Shown here one piece after another: positions 33,401-42,400 of a stretch of DNA of 64,000 bases. Both the position numbers and the translations under genes were made by a program. Each line of letters begins with the position of its first letter. The first letter of the stretch is position 1. The notes beneath the pieces were generated by a model. The model was not told the DNA's origin. It did not search any database and was given only the letters and a program-made list of their open reading frames with translations. The DNA comes from RZYX01 sp036654375 (GTDB lineage: Bacteria; Bacillota; Clostridia; Oscillospirales; Acutalibacteraceae), in the NCBI GenBank assembly GCA_036654375.1, contig JAVVSD010000004.1:62001-126000 (forward strand), in the 5' to 3' direction.

Positions 33401-34861
33401 TCAATTATTGAGATACCATTCTCCAATATTTGCATATACATCATTTTCGTTACTTTTCACCTCAACTGCTATATGTCGAGAAAAGGCGAGAACTCCTTTT
33501 TTGTAGCAAATTGGTATAAATGGAAGCTCTGAATAAAAATTATCGATAAAATTTTGCATTGTTATTGTACCCTCAAGCAGCTGTAAATAAAACGCATAAC
33601 TTGAATTTGAAGGATTAATTAGCGGATATATATTCATATTGTCTGTAAGTTTCATTTCACCAAGATACAAATCATAACCCCCACTTGCAACCGTGGCATT
33701 AAATGCATCAAAAGGAAGCTCTACCACATTTACACTTATGCCAGCTGAGCCAAGGCACTCTGAAATTGCTTTACCAGCAAGCTTTTTAAGCTCATTCTCC
33801 GAGTTGACAACAAGCCTTAATGAAAGCCTTTTTGCATTTGTCTGAATATATTTTGACGCATTAAGAGTATCAATATCCTTCCCCGGCTGTTTTACCGAGC
33901 CAAGTGCATACCATTTGGGGTTAAACGGTGTGTACGCTGCCTCTGCAAATCCTTGCAGTCCCTCGTTAATTATTTTTTCTCTGTCTATAACGGCACTAAT
34001 AGCCTGACGAAGTGCTGGATCCGCAAGCCTTGGATTATTGGGGTTTATTCCCAAAAACACAAAGTTATTCATTAAAACTTCGCGTGTTCCTGCATTTATC
34101 CTTTCATATTTTCCACCGCTGAGATTGCAAAACAAGCTGTCAATATTCCCAATAACAAGACTGTGAATTATTGCCGCACTGTCTGTTATATTCACAAGCT
34201 CTATTTTTGGTGACTTGGAAGAAAATCCTCTGTTGTGCTTATTAACTTCCAGATACTTCTCTGCTCCATCAATATTAAAAGTGTATTTTCCTGATGCAAC
34301 TGGTGCTGGGTTTGTGCCGTCAACTGCGGTGCCACTCTTAACAATCGGGAAGTCAAGGCACGATAAGGCAAAAGCATCAAAGGTGACAAGTGTGAATTCC
34401 ACTTGCTGGCTTCCCCTTGCCTTTGCACTTGCAATATTAATAACGGACTGAGAATAGTAAACGGACTGTTTGGCAAGATTAAATGAAAAAACTACATCCT
34501 GTGCTGTTATATACGAGCCGTCTGCAAATCTTTTGTCTGAATTAAGATTTACGGAAACCTCCAGCCCCATTACTGTTCCGCTGTGTGCAACCTGTGGCTG
34601 TGGCTCATGCGAGTTGTCCATCACAAAAAGTGAACTATATATAAGTGGTGTTAGGTTTTGGTTTATCTGGCTTTTTGCAACATATGGATTAAGAGTGTCC
34701 TCCTGTGAAAAAGGTAATCTCAAATTTCTGTCTACTTTTGATGTGCCTGGCTTTTTTGTTGGTTCTTTTCCCTCTTTAACCTCTTTGTCGCAGGCAAAAA
34801 GAAGCCCTATGCACATGATTGCCATTATTAACGATATTATTTTGGTTACAAGCTTGTTCAT
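33401..34861 (-). CDS. Orphan ABC-type solute-binding lipoprotein (SBP_bac_5 family)
   Basis: A 486-residue extracytoplasmic binding protein. A short signal sequence ends in the lipobox GLLFAC. The family-5 fold of peptide/nickel-binding proteins shows in EDTLNPYVAKSQINQNL, RFADGSYITAQDVVFSFNLAK, NPNNPRLADPALRQAISAVID and a C-terminal LPFIPICYKKGVLA. No permease or ATPase gene is adjacent, so it may serve a transporter elsewhere or act as a sensor. It is 13 bases downstream of ymdB on the same strand and likely cotranscribed. Confidence 0.87.
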   Translation of the reverse strand: MNKLVTKIISLIMAIMCIGLLFACDKEVKEGKEPTKKPGTSKVDRNLRLPFSQEDTLNPYVAKSQINQNLTPLIYSSLFVMDNSHEPQPQVAHSGTVMGLEVSVNLNSDKRFADGSYITAQDVVFSFNLAKQSVYYSQSVINIASAKARGSQQVEFTLVTFDAFALSCLDFPIVKSGTAVDGTNPAPVASGKYTFNIDGAEKYLEVNKHNRGFSSKSPKIELVNITDSAAIIHSLVIGNIDSLFCNLSGGKYERINAGTREVLMNNFVFLGINPNNPRLADPALRQAISAVIDREKIINEGLQGFAEAAYTPFNPKWYALGSVKQPGKDIDTLNASKYIQTNAKRLSLRLVVNSENELKKLAGKAISECLGSAGISVNVVELPFDAFNATVASGGYDLYLGEMKLTDNMNIYPLINPSNSSYAFYLQLLEGTITMQNFIDNFYSELPFIPICYKKGVLAFSRHIAVEVKSNENDVYANIGEWYLNN

Positions 34862-34874
34862 TTCCTTTTCCCAC

Positions 34875-35660
34875 CTATCTTATTTCAATGCGTTCAACTG
34901 AAATCGTTTTTCCTGTGGCTTTATCAATTTCAAATACGCATCCGCAAATAGAGCAATCTCCGCTCTCATAATCAAATCTTGCTGGCATATTACATTTTAG
35001 CTTTTCAATTATTATTTCAGGTTTTACACCAAGAACTGATTGGATAACTCCGCTCATTCCAATGTCAGTTATATACCCTGTACCGTTTGAAAGAATTTGT
35101 TCGTCTGAAGTTTGAACATGAGTATGTGTTCCATAAATTGCGGAAACTTTTCCGTCAAGATAAAAGCCCATTGCACGCTTTTCTGAAGTTGCCTCTGCAT
35201 GAAAGTCAACAATCTTTATTTTACAATTTTTAATGTCGTCCTGTAACAGCAATTTATCAATACAGGCAAATGGATTTGCAAGTGATTCCATATACATTGT
35301 TCCCATAAGATTGATTACCGCCACCTGTGCATTGCCTTTATCTACAATATAATACCCCTTGCCAGGATTGTGTTCGTTGAAATTTGACGGACGAATAATA
35401 GCACAATCATCATCAAGCATTTCATACATTTCACGACGCTTATAAACATGGTTGCCGGTTGTTATAACATCTGCTCCACTTGTGAAAAGATGCTGGGCAG
35501 AAATTGGCGTTATACCGTTACCATCAGATGAATTTTCACCGTTGATAATACATATATCAATGTCCTTCATCTTTTTTATTTGTGCTAAATGGCTTCTGAT
35601 AAACTCACAGCCACTTGAACCAACTACATCTCCAATAGCAAGAATATTCATAATATTCAC
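34875..35660 (-). CDS. ymdB: YmdB-family metallophosphoesterase
   Basis: A calcineurin-like phosphodiesterase of about 260 residues. Motifs: NILAIGDVVGSSGCEF (GD), INGENSSDGNGI (GEN), TTGNHVYKRRE (GNH), VDFHAEATSEKRA and YGTHTHVQTSDE (HTH). YmdB hydrolyses cyclic nucleotides and affects sporulation and biofilm state in Bacillus. An ATG at 35651 is an equally good start. It normally follows rny directly; here rny is 1.6 kb away, with a plus-strand gene between. Confidence 0.93.
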   Translation of the reverse strand: MNIMNILAIGDVVGSSGCEFIRSHLAQIKKMKDIDICIINGENSSDGNGITPISAQHLFTSGADVITTGNHVYKRREMYEMLDDDCAIIRPSNFNEHNPGKGYYIVDKGNAQVAVINLMGTMYMESLANPFACIDKLLLQDDIKNCKIKIVDFHAEATSEKRAMGFYLDGKVSAIYGTHTHVQTSDEQILSNGTGYITDIGMSGVIQSVLGVKPEIIIEKLKCNMPARFDYESGDCSICGCVFEIDKATGKTISVERIEIR

Positions 35661-35958
35661 AACAATTTTTAATTTTAAATACTAAACATATTTTATTGCC
35701 CCTTTAATATTTAAAAATGAAAAGTGCTGTGGTACCACCCTTTCTGATAATTAAATTGGTGTAAATTGTTTGTGGATTTTAATAATACGATTTTTGGGAT
35801 TCAGCATAAAAGCATCACTTATATTTACACTTATATTATTACACATCATAATCAATTTCAACATTTTAAAAAGCACTAAAAATATTGTAGTATTTTATTT
35901 CACAATTACGGTTTTAATTTTAATACAGAACGATCAGAGTGAATAATATTGGCAATAC
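35661..35958 (-). other. Intergenic stretch with an orphan T-box-like motif
   Basis: No gene. On the minus strand, plus positions 35723-35742 read AAAGGGTGGTACCACAGC, close to the conserved T-box sequence AGGGTGGTACCRCG, about 60 bases before ymdB. I found no specifier hairpin upstream and no terminator with a T-run behind it. The core GTGGTACCAC is also a perfect 10-bp palindrome, so it could be an operator, a decayed T-box or chance. Confidence 0.3.
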
Positions 35959-35987
35959 TTGTTGCGCTTTAATTCTTATGCTATAAT
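35959..35987 (+). promoter_or_regulatory. Promoter of the SDR gene
   Basis: TTGTTG (35959-35964), 17-base spacer, TATAAT (35982-35987), 35 bases before the GTG start. Confidence 0.7.
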
Positions 35988-36022
35988 TTTTATCATCTAA
36001 ATAATTAAAAAGGAGTAAGGAT

Positions 36023-37012
36023 GTGGAAAAAATAATATCTGTTTTAACTGGTGCAACAGGGCATATTGGCTATGCACTGTTAGAGGAACTTATAAGTAAG
36101 GGAGAAAATGTTAGGATACTTATTAGAAAAGATAGTCCAATATTTGATAATATAAATTGTGAAAAAATCTTTGGCGATGTCACAGATGCTGATTCACTTG
36201 AAAAGGCATTTCAAGGTGCGGATGTTGTCTATCACCTTGCCGGTATTATTGATGTTAGCAGTATTAATAAAGATTCAATTTTTAAAGTTAATGTAGACGG
36301 AACAAAAAATGTTGTTGATGCCTGTAAAAAATGCGGAGTTAAAAGGCTTATATACACCTCATCCGTTGACGCTTTTCCACCGCTTGCAAACAATGAAGTT
36401 ATGCACGAGATTGATAACTTTGACCCAGAAAACCTTGACGGTAATTACGCAAAATCTAAAGCAATTGCAACGCAGTTTGTGCTTGACAGTGCAGATGAAA
36501 ATTTTGAAGTTGTAATTTGTCACCCTGGTGCTTGCATTGGACCTTACGACTTTAAGGTTTCAAATGTTGGCGAATTGGTCAGAGTGTTTTTGCATGGTCA
36601 ATTCCCTGTGACAATGAATTTTGGTGCATATAATTTTGTTGATGTTAGAGATGTTGCAAACGCTTTGTATGTAGCTTCTGTAAAAGCAAAAAGTCGTGAT
36701 TGCTTTATACTTACTGGCGACATTGTTACTGTTGACGAGCTAATTGGAATGCTGTCTGAAATATGTGGGCTTAAAAAGCCAAGGTTTGTGCTTAAAAAAT
36801 GGATGGCTGATTTAACTGCACCATTAGCAGAAGTATACTATAACCTGGCTAAAAAGACACCAATTTTCACAAGATATTCAATAAGAAAATTGGTTTCCAA
36901 CTGCAACTTTAGTAGTGAAAAAGCACAAAAAGAGCTTGGATATTCTCCAATGAGTGCAAAAGATTCTTTCAGCGATATGGTTAACTGGATTAGAGAACAC
37001 GAAAAGAAATAA
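36023..37012 (+). CDS. NAD(P)-dependent epimerase/dehydratase, extended SDR family
   Basis: 329 residues. N-terminal TGATGHIGYALLEELISKGE is the extended-SDR nucleotide motif TGxxGxxG. DVVYHLAG, the Ser/Tyr/Lys catalytic set (IYTSSVDAF and YAKSKA) and HPGACIGPYDF follow. The pattern is that of dihydroflavonol reductase/3-beta-hydroxysteroid dehydrogenase-like SDRs; the substrate cannot be told. Start GTG 36023 follows AAAGGAGTAAGG. It has its own promoter and terminator and stands alone on the plus strand between ymdB and rny. Confidence 0.88.
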   Translation: MEKIISVLTGATGHIGYALLEELISKGENVRILIRKDSPIFDNINCEKIFGDVTDADSLEKAFQGADVVYHLAGIIDVSSINKDSIFKVNVDGTKNVVDACKKCGVKRLIYTSSVDAFPPLANNEVMHEIDNFDPENLDGNYAKSKAIATQFVLDSADENFEVVICHPGACIGPYDFKVSNVGELVRVFLHGQFPVTMNFGAYNFVDVRDVANALYVASVKAKSRDCFILTGDIVTVDELIGMLSEICGLKKPRFVLKKWMADLTAPLAEVYYNLAKKTPIFTRYSIRKLVSNCNFSSEKAQKELGYSPMSAKDSFSDMVNWIREHEKK

Positions 37013-37160
37013 TTGGTACTTCAATATTGATGCTTGGCAGTTTTAAAACATATCATAAGAAGTAATTAGTCTTCACAACAAGCATCTCATTACTTCCTTG
37101 CATCATAGCAACTTAAATCGCACATATCTTAGCTAATTGAATTTAGTTTTAATATCTTTT

Positions 37161-37198
37161 AATGCAGGAGAGTATATACCCTCCTGCATTATTTTTTT
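37161..37198 (+). terminator. Terminator of the SDR gene
   Basis: Perfect arms AATGCAGGAG (37161-37170) and CTCCTGCATT (37181-37190), then ATTTTTTT. Confidence 0.88.
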
Positions 37199-37259
37199 AG
37201 TAAAACAGATTTAAAAATAAATTTCTAAATTTATAGATTACAACTTTTAGTTTAATTTA

Positions 37260-38813
37260 TTATTTGGCGTAGTCAATTGCCCTGTTTTCTCTGATAATGT
37301 GAACTTTTATCTGTCCTGGATACTCAAGCTCTTCCTCAATCTTTTTAACTATATCACGAGCTACAAGAACCATCTGGTCATCTGATACTATTTCAGGCTT
37401 AACCATAATTCGAACTTCACGGCCTGCCTGAATTGCAAATGAACTTTCAACACCTTCAAATGATGTTGCTATCTCCTCAAGTTTTTCAAGACGCTTGATG
37501 TAATTCTGAACATTTTCTCTTCTTGCTCCTGGTCTTGCAGCTGATATTGCATCTGCTGCCTGAACAAGACAAGCTACAACAGTTTTTGCTTCTACATCGC
37601 CATGGTGAGCCTGAATTGCGTGAAGTACGCCTTCCTGCTCCTTATACTTTTTAGCAAACTCATATCCAAGTTCAACATGTGAGCCGTCGAACTCATGGTC
37701 AAGAGCCTTGCCGATATCGTGAAGAAGTCCTGCGCGCTTTGCAAGTTTGACATCTGCCCCGATTTCTGCCGCTATAAGTCCTGCAATGTATGATACTTCA
37801 AGAGAATGGTTAAGAACATTTTGTCCATAACTTGTACGATATTTAAGACGACCAAGAAGTTTTACAATTTCTGGATGTATCCCGTTAACTCCTGCATCGA
37901 TAACCGCTCTTTCTCCTGTTTGCTTGATAGTTGTTTCAACCTCTTTACGAGCCTTGTCAACTGTTTCTTCGATGCGGGCTGGATGGATTCTTCCATCAGT
38001 TATAAGCTTCTCAAGTGCAATTCTTGCGACTTCTCTGCGTACTGGGTCAAAACTTGAAAGCGTTATTGCCTCTGGTGTGTCATCGATAATAAGATCAACA
38101 CCTGTAATTGTTTCAAGTGTCCTGATATTGCGTCCTTCACGACCGATAATGCGACCTTTCATTTCGTCGTTAGGCAAAGCTACGACTGAAACGGTTGCCT
38201 CTGCTGCATGGTCTGCGGCACAGCGTTGAATAGCTGTTGCCACAATTTCCCTTGCCATTGTGTCTGCCTCGTCCCTTGTTCTCTGTTCAAAGTCAAGAAT
38301 CTTGATGGCTTTGTCATGTACGAGATCATCCTCAAGATTTTTAAGCAAATAGTCTTTTGCCTGTTCTTTAGTGTATCCCGAAATTCTTTCGAGCATATCG
38401 AACTGGCTCTTTTTGATACTTTCAATTTCTTCAAGTCTTGACTCTGCCTCTTTAAGTTTTTTGCTGAGAACTTCATCTTTTCTTTCAAGGGCATCAACCT
38501 TTTTGTCAAGGCTTTCTTCCTTTTGAATAATTCTTCTTTCTTGTCTTTGCACTTCACTTCTGCGTTCTCGAAGTTCTCTGTCAACTTCTGTACGCTGCTT
38601 ATGAATTTCATCTTTAGCTTCTAAAATCGCTTCTTTTTTCTTTTGTTCTGCCTGTGAAACTGCCTGATTAACAATTCTTGTTGCTTCCTGATTTGCGGAT
38701 CCGATAGCAGCTTCAGCGACATTTTTCCTATGTATTTGTCCAAGGACAAAGCCAAGTACTCCAAATACAACTGCAGAAACGATTATTAAAATAACTACAA
38801 TTTTAAGTTCCAA
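37260..38813 (-). CDS. rny: Ribonuclease Y
   Basis: Membrane-tethered endoribonuclease that initiates mRNA decay. 517 residues: an N-terminal membrane helix (IVVILIIVSAVVFGVLGFVL), a long charged coiled coil (about 30-200), a KH RNA-binding domain (DEMKGRIIGREGRNIRTLE), and an HD domain with the metal site LLHDIGKALDHE and HHGDVEAKTVVACLVQAADA. The length is standard. Start ATG follows GGAGGTGC. In Bacillus, rny and ymdB are adjacent; here they point the same way but a divergent gene separates them. Confidence 0.96.
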   Translation of the reverse strand: MELKIVVILIIVSAVVFGVLGFVLGQIHRKNVAEAAIGSANQEATRIVNQAVSQAEQKKKEAILEAKDEIHKQRTEVDRELRERRSEVQRQERRIIQKEESLDKKVDALERKDEVLSKKLKEAESRLEEIESIKKSQFDMLERISGYTKEQAKDYLLKNLEDDLVHDKAIKILDFEQRTRDEADTMAREIVATAIQRCAADHAAEATVSVVALPNDEMKGRIIGREGRNIRTLETITGVDLIIDDTPEAITLSSFDPVRREVARIALEKLITDGRIHPARIEETVDKARKEVETTIKQTGERAVIDAGVNGIHPEIVKLLGRLKYRTSYGQNVLNHSLEVSYIAGLIAAEIGADVKLAKRAGLLHDIGKALDHEFDGSHVELGYEFAKKYKEQEGVLHAIQAHHGDVEAKTVVACLVQAADAISAARPGARRENVQNYIKRLEKLEEIATSFEGVESSFAIQAGREVRIMVKPEIVSDDQMVLVARDIVKKIEEELEYPGQIKVHIIRENRAIDYAK

Positions 38814-39274
38814 GTGAAAGTAGCACCTCCTTGATTTTAATTTTCTTTTTAAATTTGATTTTCATTCATTTAATGTAAGTCTATCTCTTAAAATAACCAA
38901 ACAATAACTTGTAACACTAAATAATTAAAGACGCAATTATCTACATTATCTTAAATATTTTATATCATATGTCTTACCTATGTCAAGCTATTTTATAGTA
39001 TATAGATATATAAATAAATTATTACTTATAAATAGGCAAAATTCTTGACAACAATCTTTTTGAGTGGTACGATAACTCCCGTATATCCAAAAAGATTACA
39101 TATTAAGGGTTTTTGAGTGGATTCTTTGCTTTATTTTTAGACTTTCATTTAAAATCCAAGCAAATCATTTTGCTATTTTAAGCAGATTTCTGCTTTTTAA
39201 AAAATTATAAAATAAATTACTTTAAGGCATTTTTGCTTTACATTTTTGCTTTAAAGATAGAGGTGACTAAGACA
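38814..39274 (+). promoter_or_regulatory. rny-thrS intergenic region with thrS promoter and inverted repeat
   Basis: A 460-base AT-rich gap. TTGACA (39045-39050) and TACGAT (39068-39073), spaced by 17 bases, are a plausible thrS promoter. Inverted repeat AATCTTTTTG (39053-39062) and CAAAAAGATT (39088-39097) spans its spacer and start region and could be an operator or a leader hairpin. There is no T-box motif. GAGGTGA ahead of 39275 sets the thrS start. I see no gene in the remainder. Confidence 0.5.
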
Positions 39275-41218
39275 ATGATTAGAATTACTCTCAAAGGTGG
39301 CGTTGTTAAGGAGTTTGAAAATGGCACAACCGCTGCCGAAGTTGCAAAAAGCCTTGGTATGGGTCTTTATAAGGCTTCTTGTGCCTGCAAAATAAATGAT
39401 AAGGTATGTGACTTACGCACACCTCTTACCGAAGACTGCGAGCTTGCTATTTTAACTTTTGATGACGAGGATGGTAAGCGTGCTTTTTGGCACACTACCT
39501 CACATATACTTGCACAGGCTGTCAAGCGTCTTTTCCCTGATGCAAAGCTTGCAATAGGCCCATCAATCAGCAATGGATTTTATTATGATTTCGACTGCGC
39601 TACACCGTTTACTCCAGAAGCTCTCAAAACTATTGAAGTTGAGATGAAAAAAATAGTCAAAGAAAATATTCAGCTTGACCGCTATGAGCTTTCTGCAAAT
39701 GATGCAATTGAGCTTATGAACGGTAAAAACGAGCCTTATAAAGTTGAGCTTATTAAAGAACACTCTGGCAACGGAGAAAACATAACCTTCTATCGTCAGG
39801 GCGAATTCGACGAGCTTTGTGCTGGGCCACATCTACCTGATACAGGCCGTGTCAAAGCCTTTGCTCTTACTGCTTGTACAGGTGCTTATTGGCGTGCAGA
39901 TTCAAAAAATAAGATGCTTCAGCGTGTTTATGGAACAGCTTTTCCAAAGCAGGCGGAGCTTGAGGAATATCTTACCGCTGTTGAAGAGGCAAAAAAGCGT
40001 GACCACAACAAGCTTGGTAGAGAACTTGAACTTTTCACAACCAGTGATATTATTGGACAGGGACTTCCCATTCTTCTGCCAAAGGGAGCAAGAGTTATTC
40101 AGCTCCTTCAGCGGTTTGTTGAAGATGAAGAACAAAGAAGGGGCTGGCAGCTGACAAAAACCCCGCTTATGGCAAAAAGCGACCTTTACAAGCTTTCTGG
40201 TCACTGGGATCACTATAAGGACGGTATGTTTGTTCTTGGCGACGAGGAAAAGGATGACGAAGTTTTTGCACTGCGTCCAATGACCTGCCCATTCCAATAT
40301 CAGGCTTATCTTAATAAATCTCGTTCATACCGCGACCTTCCTTTAAGATACAACGAAACCTCCACACTTTTTAGAAATGAAGCTTCTGGTGAAATGCACG
40401 GGCTTATTCGTGTTCGTCAGTTCACTATCTCCGAAGGTCATTTGATATGCCTTCCCGAACAGCTTGAAGACGAATTCAAAAATTCTCTTGAGCTTGCAAT
40501 ATTTATGCTTAAAACTCTTGGTCTTTACGAAGATGTTTCCTATCGCTTCTCAAAATGGGATCCAAATGACACCGAAAAGTATATCGGAACTTCACAACAG
40601 TGGGACGAAGCTCAGGGAACAATGCAGAAAATTCTTGACCACCTTGCAATTCCATATGTTGTTGGTATTGGTGAGGCCGCATTCTATGGCCCAAAACTTG
40701 ACATTCAAATAAAAAATGTTCATGGCAAAGAAGACACACTTATTACAATTCAGATTGACCAGATGCTTGCCGAAAAATTTGGCATGGAATATGTTGATCG
40801 TGATGGTACAAAGAAAAATCCTTATATCATTCACAGAACATCATTGGGCTGTTACGAAAGAACTCTTGCACTTCTTATTGAAAAATATGCTGGTGCATTC
40901 CCATTATGGCTTGCTCCTGAGCAGGTAAAGATTCTTCCGATTGCTGACCGGCATCACGACAGGGCTTTTGAAATCAAGCGTATTCTCGAATGCAACGGAA
41001 TTCGTACAGAGGTTGATGACCGAGCAGAAAAAATCGGCTATAAAATTCGTGAATCACAGCTTCAAAAGCTTCCATTCATGCTTATTATGGGTGACAAGGA
41101 AGTTGAAGACGGCACTATTTCAGTTCGCAAGCGTGGCGAAGGTGACCTTGGCTCAATGTCTGTTGAAGATTTTATTGCTTCTGCAAAGGCAGACATTAAC
41201 TCAAAAGTTATTTGGTAA
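39275..41218 (+). CDS. thrS: Threonyl-tRNA synthetase
   Basis: Charges tRNA-Thr. 647 residues in the usual order: TGS domain (MIRITLKGGVVKEFENG), the editing domain with HTTSHILAQAVKRLFPD (the HxxxH zinc-like editing site) and LCAGPH, the class II core with RPMTCPFQYQAYL (zinc Cys), RYNETSTLFRNEASGE, RVRQFTISEGHL and HRTSLGCYERTLALLIEKYAG, and an anticodon-binding domain (QVKILPIADRHHDRAF). Start chosen at ATG 39275, eight bases after GAGGTGA; the open frame reaches 14 codons further up, without a ribosome site. It is monocistronic. Confidence 0.97.
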   Translation: MIRITLKGGVVKEFENGTTAAEVAKSLGMGLYKASCACKINDKVCDLRTPLTEDCELAILTFDDEDGKRAFWHTTSHILAQAVKRLFPDAKLAIGPSISNGFYYDFDCATPFTPEALKTIEVEMKKIVKENIQLDRYELSANDAIELMNGKNEPYKVELIKEHSGNGENITFYRQGEFDELCAGPHLPDTGRVKAFALTACTGAYWRADSKNKMLQRVYGTAFPKQAELEEYLTAVEEAKKRDHNKLGRELELFTTSDIIGQGLPILLPKGARVIQLLQRFVEDEEQRRGWQLTKTPLMAKSDLYKLSGHWDHYKDGMFVLGDEEKDDEVFALRPMTCPFQYQAYLNKSRSYRDLPLRYNETSTLFRNEASGEMHGLIRVRQFTISEGHLICLPEQLEDEFKNSLELAIFMLKTLGLYEDVSYRFSKWDPNDTEKYIGTSQQWDEAQGTMQKILDHLAIPYVVGIGEAAFYGPKLDIQIKNVHGKEDTLITIQIDQMLAEKFGMEYVDRDGTKKNPYIIHRTSLGCYERTLALLIEKYAGAFPLWLAPEQVKILPIADRHHDRAFEIKRILECNGIRTEVDDRAEKIGYKIRESQLQKLPFMLIMGDKEVEDGTISVRKRGEGDLGSMSVEDFIASAKADINSKVIW

Positions 41219-41239
41219 TTATAAACTTGATATTATAGC

Positions 41240-41278
41240 AAAACTGCTGGAATCATTTAATGACTCCAGCAGTTTTTA
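41240..41278 (+). terminator. Terminator of thrS
   Basis: Perfect arms AAAACTGCTGGA (41240-41251) and TCCAGCAGTTTT (41265-41276), then T/A. It can also serve the convergent TetR gene. Confidence 0.85.
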
Positions 41279-41296
41279 TATGTCCGATAATTAAAT

Positions 41297-41863
41297 TTAG
41301 TCCACTTTTCTTTCTGTAAAAAAGAACTCCCCACCAATGATGCCCATTACTATTCTTGACATCTCCTTTGGAGTGCTTTTCATTCCCTGCTCAACCCATG
41401 TGCAAATCATGTATATAAGTGCACCTGAAAAGAACGCATATACATACTCTTGCTGCTCTTCTGTTAGAGCATCTTCAACATTAAGTATTTTTACCATTCT
41501 GAAATAGTCCGGATATCTATGTGTCAATATGTGTTGCATATTATTATCAATAAGCAGTTTTATAAAATCTGAATGTTCTTGCCAATATCTAAAGAAGAAC
41601 AAAATTAAATCCTGCATTGCCACTATGTTGTTTTTTAAAGCAAAACCATAAAAATCAGAAAACAACTGGTCAGACCTATACATTAGCAACATATCTTTTG
41701 AGGAAAAGTTGTGATAAAATGTCTGGCGTGTAAGGTCAGCCTTTAAAGCTATTTCTCTTATTGAGATTTTGTCATATGGCTTTGTTTTCATTAATTCAAA
41801 AAGTGCGTCTGTCAACCACTTTTTTGATCTTATTGAAATAGGATTTTCTTGTTGAGTATCCAT
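41297..41863 (-). CDS. TetR/AcrR-family transcriptional regulator
   Basis: 188 residues. The helix-turn-helix is in KISIREIALKADLTRQTFYHNFSSKDMLLMY; the C-terminal part is a helical ligand domain with no recognised ligand, resembling the YfiR/TetR_C group that senses small lipophilic compounds. ATG follows CAGGGGGC. The gene is divergent from a small membrane protein gene; the shared 207-base gap is full of symmetric sequence, so control of that gene and of itself is likely. Confidence 0.88.
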   Translation of the reverse strand: MDTQQENPISIRSKKWLTDALFELMKTKPYDKISIREIALKADLTRQTFYHNFSSKDMLLMYRSDQLFSDFYGFALKNNIVAMQDLILFFFRYWQEHSDFIKLLIDNNMQHILTHRYPDYFRMVKILNVEDALTEEQQEYVYAFFSGALIYMICTWVEQGMKSTPKEMSRIVMGIIGGEFFFTERKVD

Positions 41864-41928
41864 TAAGACAGCCCCCTGTTCAATTAGAAATATTTTTATT
41901 TAACATAATAATAATGTACCACATAATA

Positions 41929-41981
41929 AAACATTTGTAAATGTTTTTACATTTTTTGATATGTGTAAACTTTCTAAAGTG
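41929..41981. promoter_or_regulatory. Candidate TetR operators between tetR and the small membrane protein gene
   Basis: AAACATTT-GT-AAATGTTT (41929-41946) is a perfect 18-base palindrome. It overlaps TGTAAA-N4-TTTACA (41936-41951). A third symmetric element, ACTTT-CT-AAAGT, lies about 25 bases on. TGTAAA recurs downstream, near 41963 and 41981. Assignment to the divergent TetR is by position only. Confidence 0.5.
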
Positions 41982-42070
41982 TAAAATCTGTCTTAATATT
42001 GTATAAACCATTGCAGTTTATTAAAAATTCCATTAGAATAAACTAAATAAACAATTAAGGAGATAGTGAA

Positions 42071-42337
42071 ATGGACAAACAAAAACTTATTAAATACTCT
42101 TTTCTTGCTGGAAAAATCGGTTGCATAATTCTTTATGTTGTTGGCATTATTCTTGGCTTAAAAAAGAAGAACTGGTGGTTGTTCGGCTGTGTTGCTGCAA
42201 TGCATATCGCAGAAGCTTTCCTTATCGGTATTAAAACTGGCGTCGCAAATGGCAGAAATAAAGTGACAAGTGCAATATGCACGCTGCTTTTTGGATTTAC
42301 ATGGTGGCTTCCAATAAAGCAAGGATTAATCAAATAA
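42071..42337 (+). CDS. Small membrane protein, unknown function
   Basis: 88 residues with two or three hydrophobic segments: IGCIILYVVGIILGL, WWLFGCVAAMHIAEAFLIG and ICTLLFGFTWWLPI. Lys/Arg-rich ends suggest an inner membrane location. Family not recognised. ATG follows TAAGGAGATA. It is divergent from a TetR gene and followed by a strong terminator, so it is probably the target of that regulator. A role in lipid or toxic-compound response is only a guess from that context. Confidence 0.7.
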   Translation: MDKQKLIKYSFLAGKIGCIILYVVGIILGLKKKNWWLFGCVAAMHIAEAFLIGIKTGVANGRNKVTSAICTLLFGFTWWLPIKQGLIK

Positions 42338-42348
42338 ATTACATAATC

Positions 42349-42385
42349 AAAGGGCGTTAAAGCAGCTGCTTTAACGCCCTTTTGC
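42349..42385. terminator. Bidirectional terminator between the small membrane protein gene and htrA
   Basis: Perfect 17-bp arms AAAGGGCGTTAAAGCAG (42349-42365) and CTGCTTTAACGCCCTTT (42366-42382). Confidence 0.85.
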
Positions 42386-42400
42386 TATTTGTGCTAAAAA

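Noticed and set aside
39045..39080. TGGTACG in the thrS leader as part of a T-box
   Set aside because: No GGGTGGNACC core, no specifier stem, no terminator; the motif overlaps the -10 box.
41239..41278. A small RNA behind thrS
   Set aside because: The structure is a simple terminator hairpin following the stop codon.
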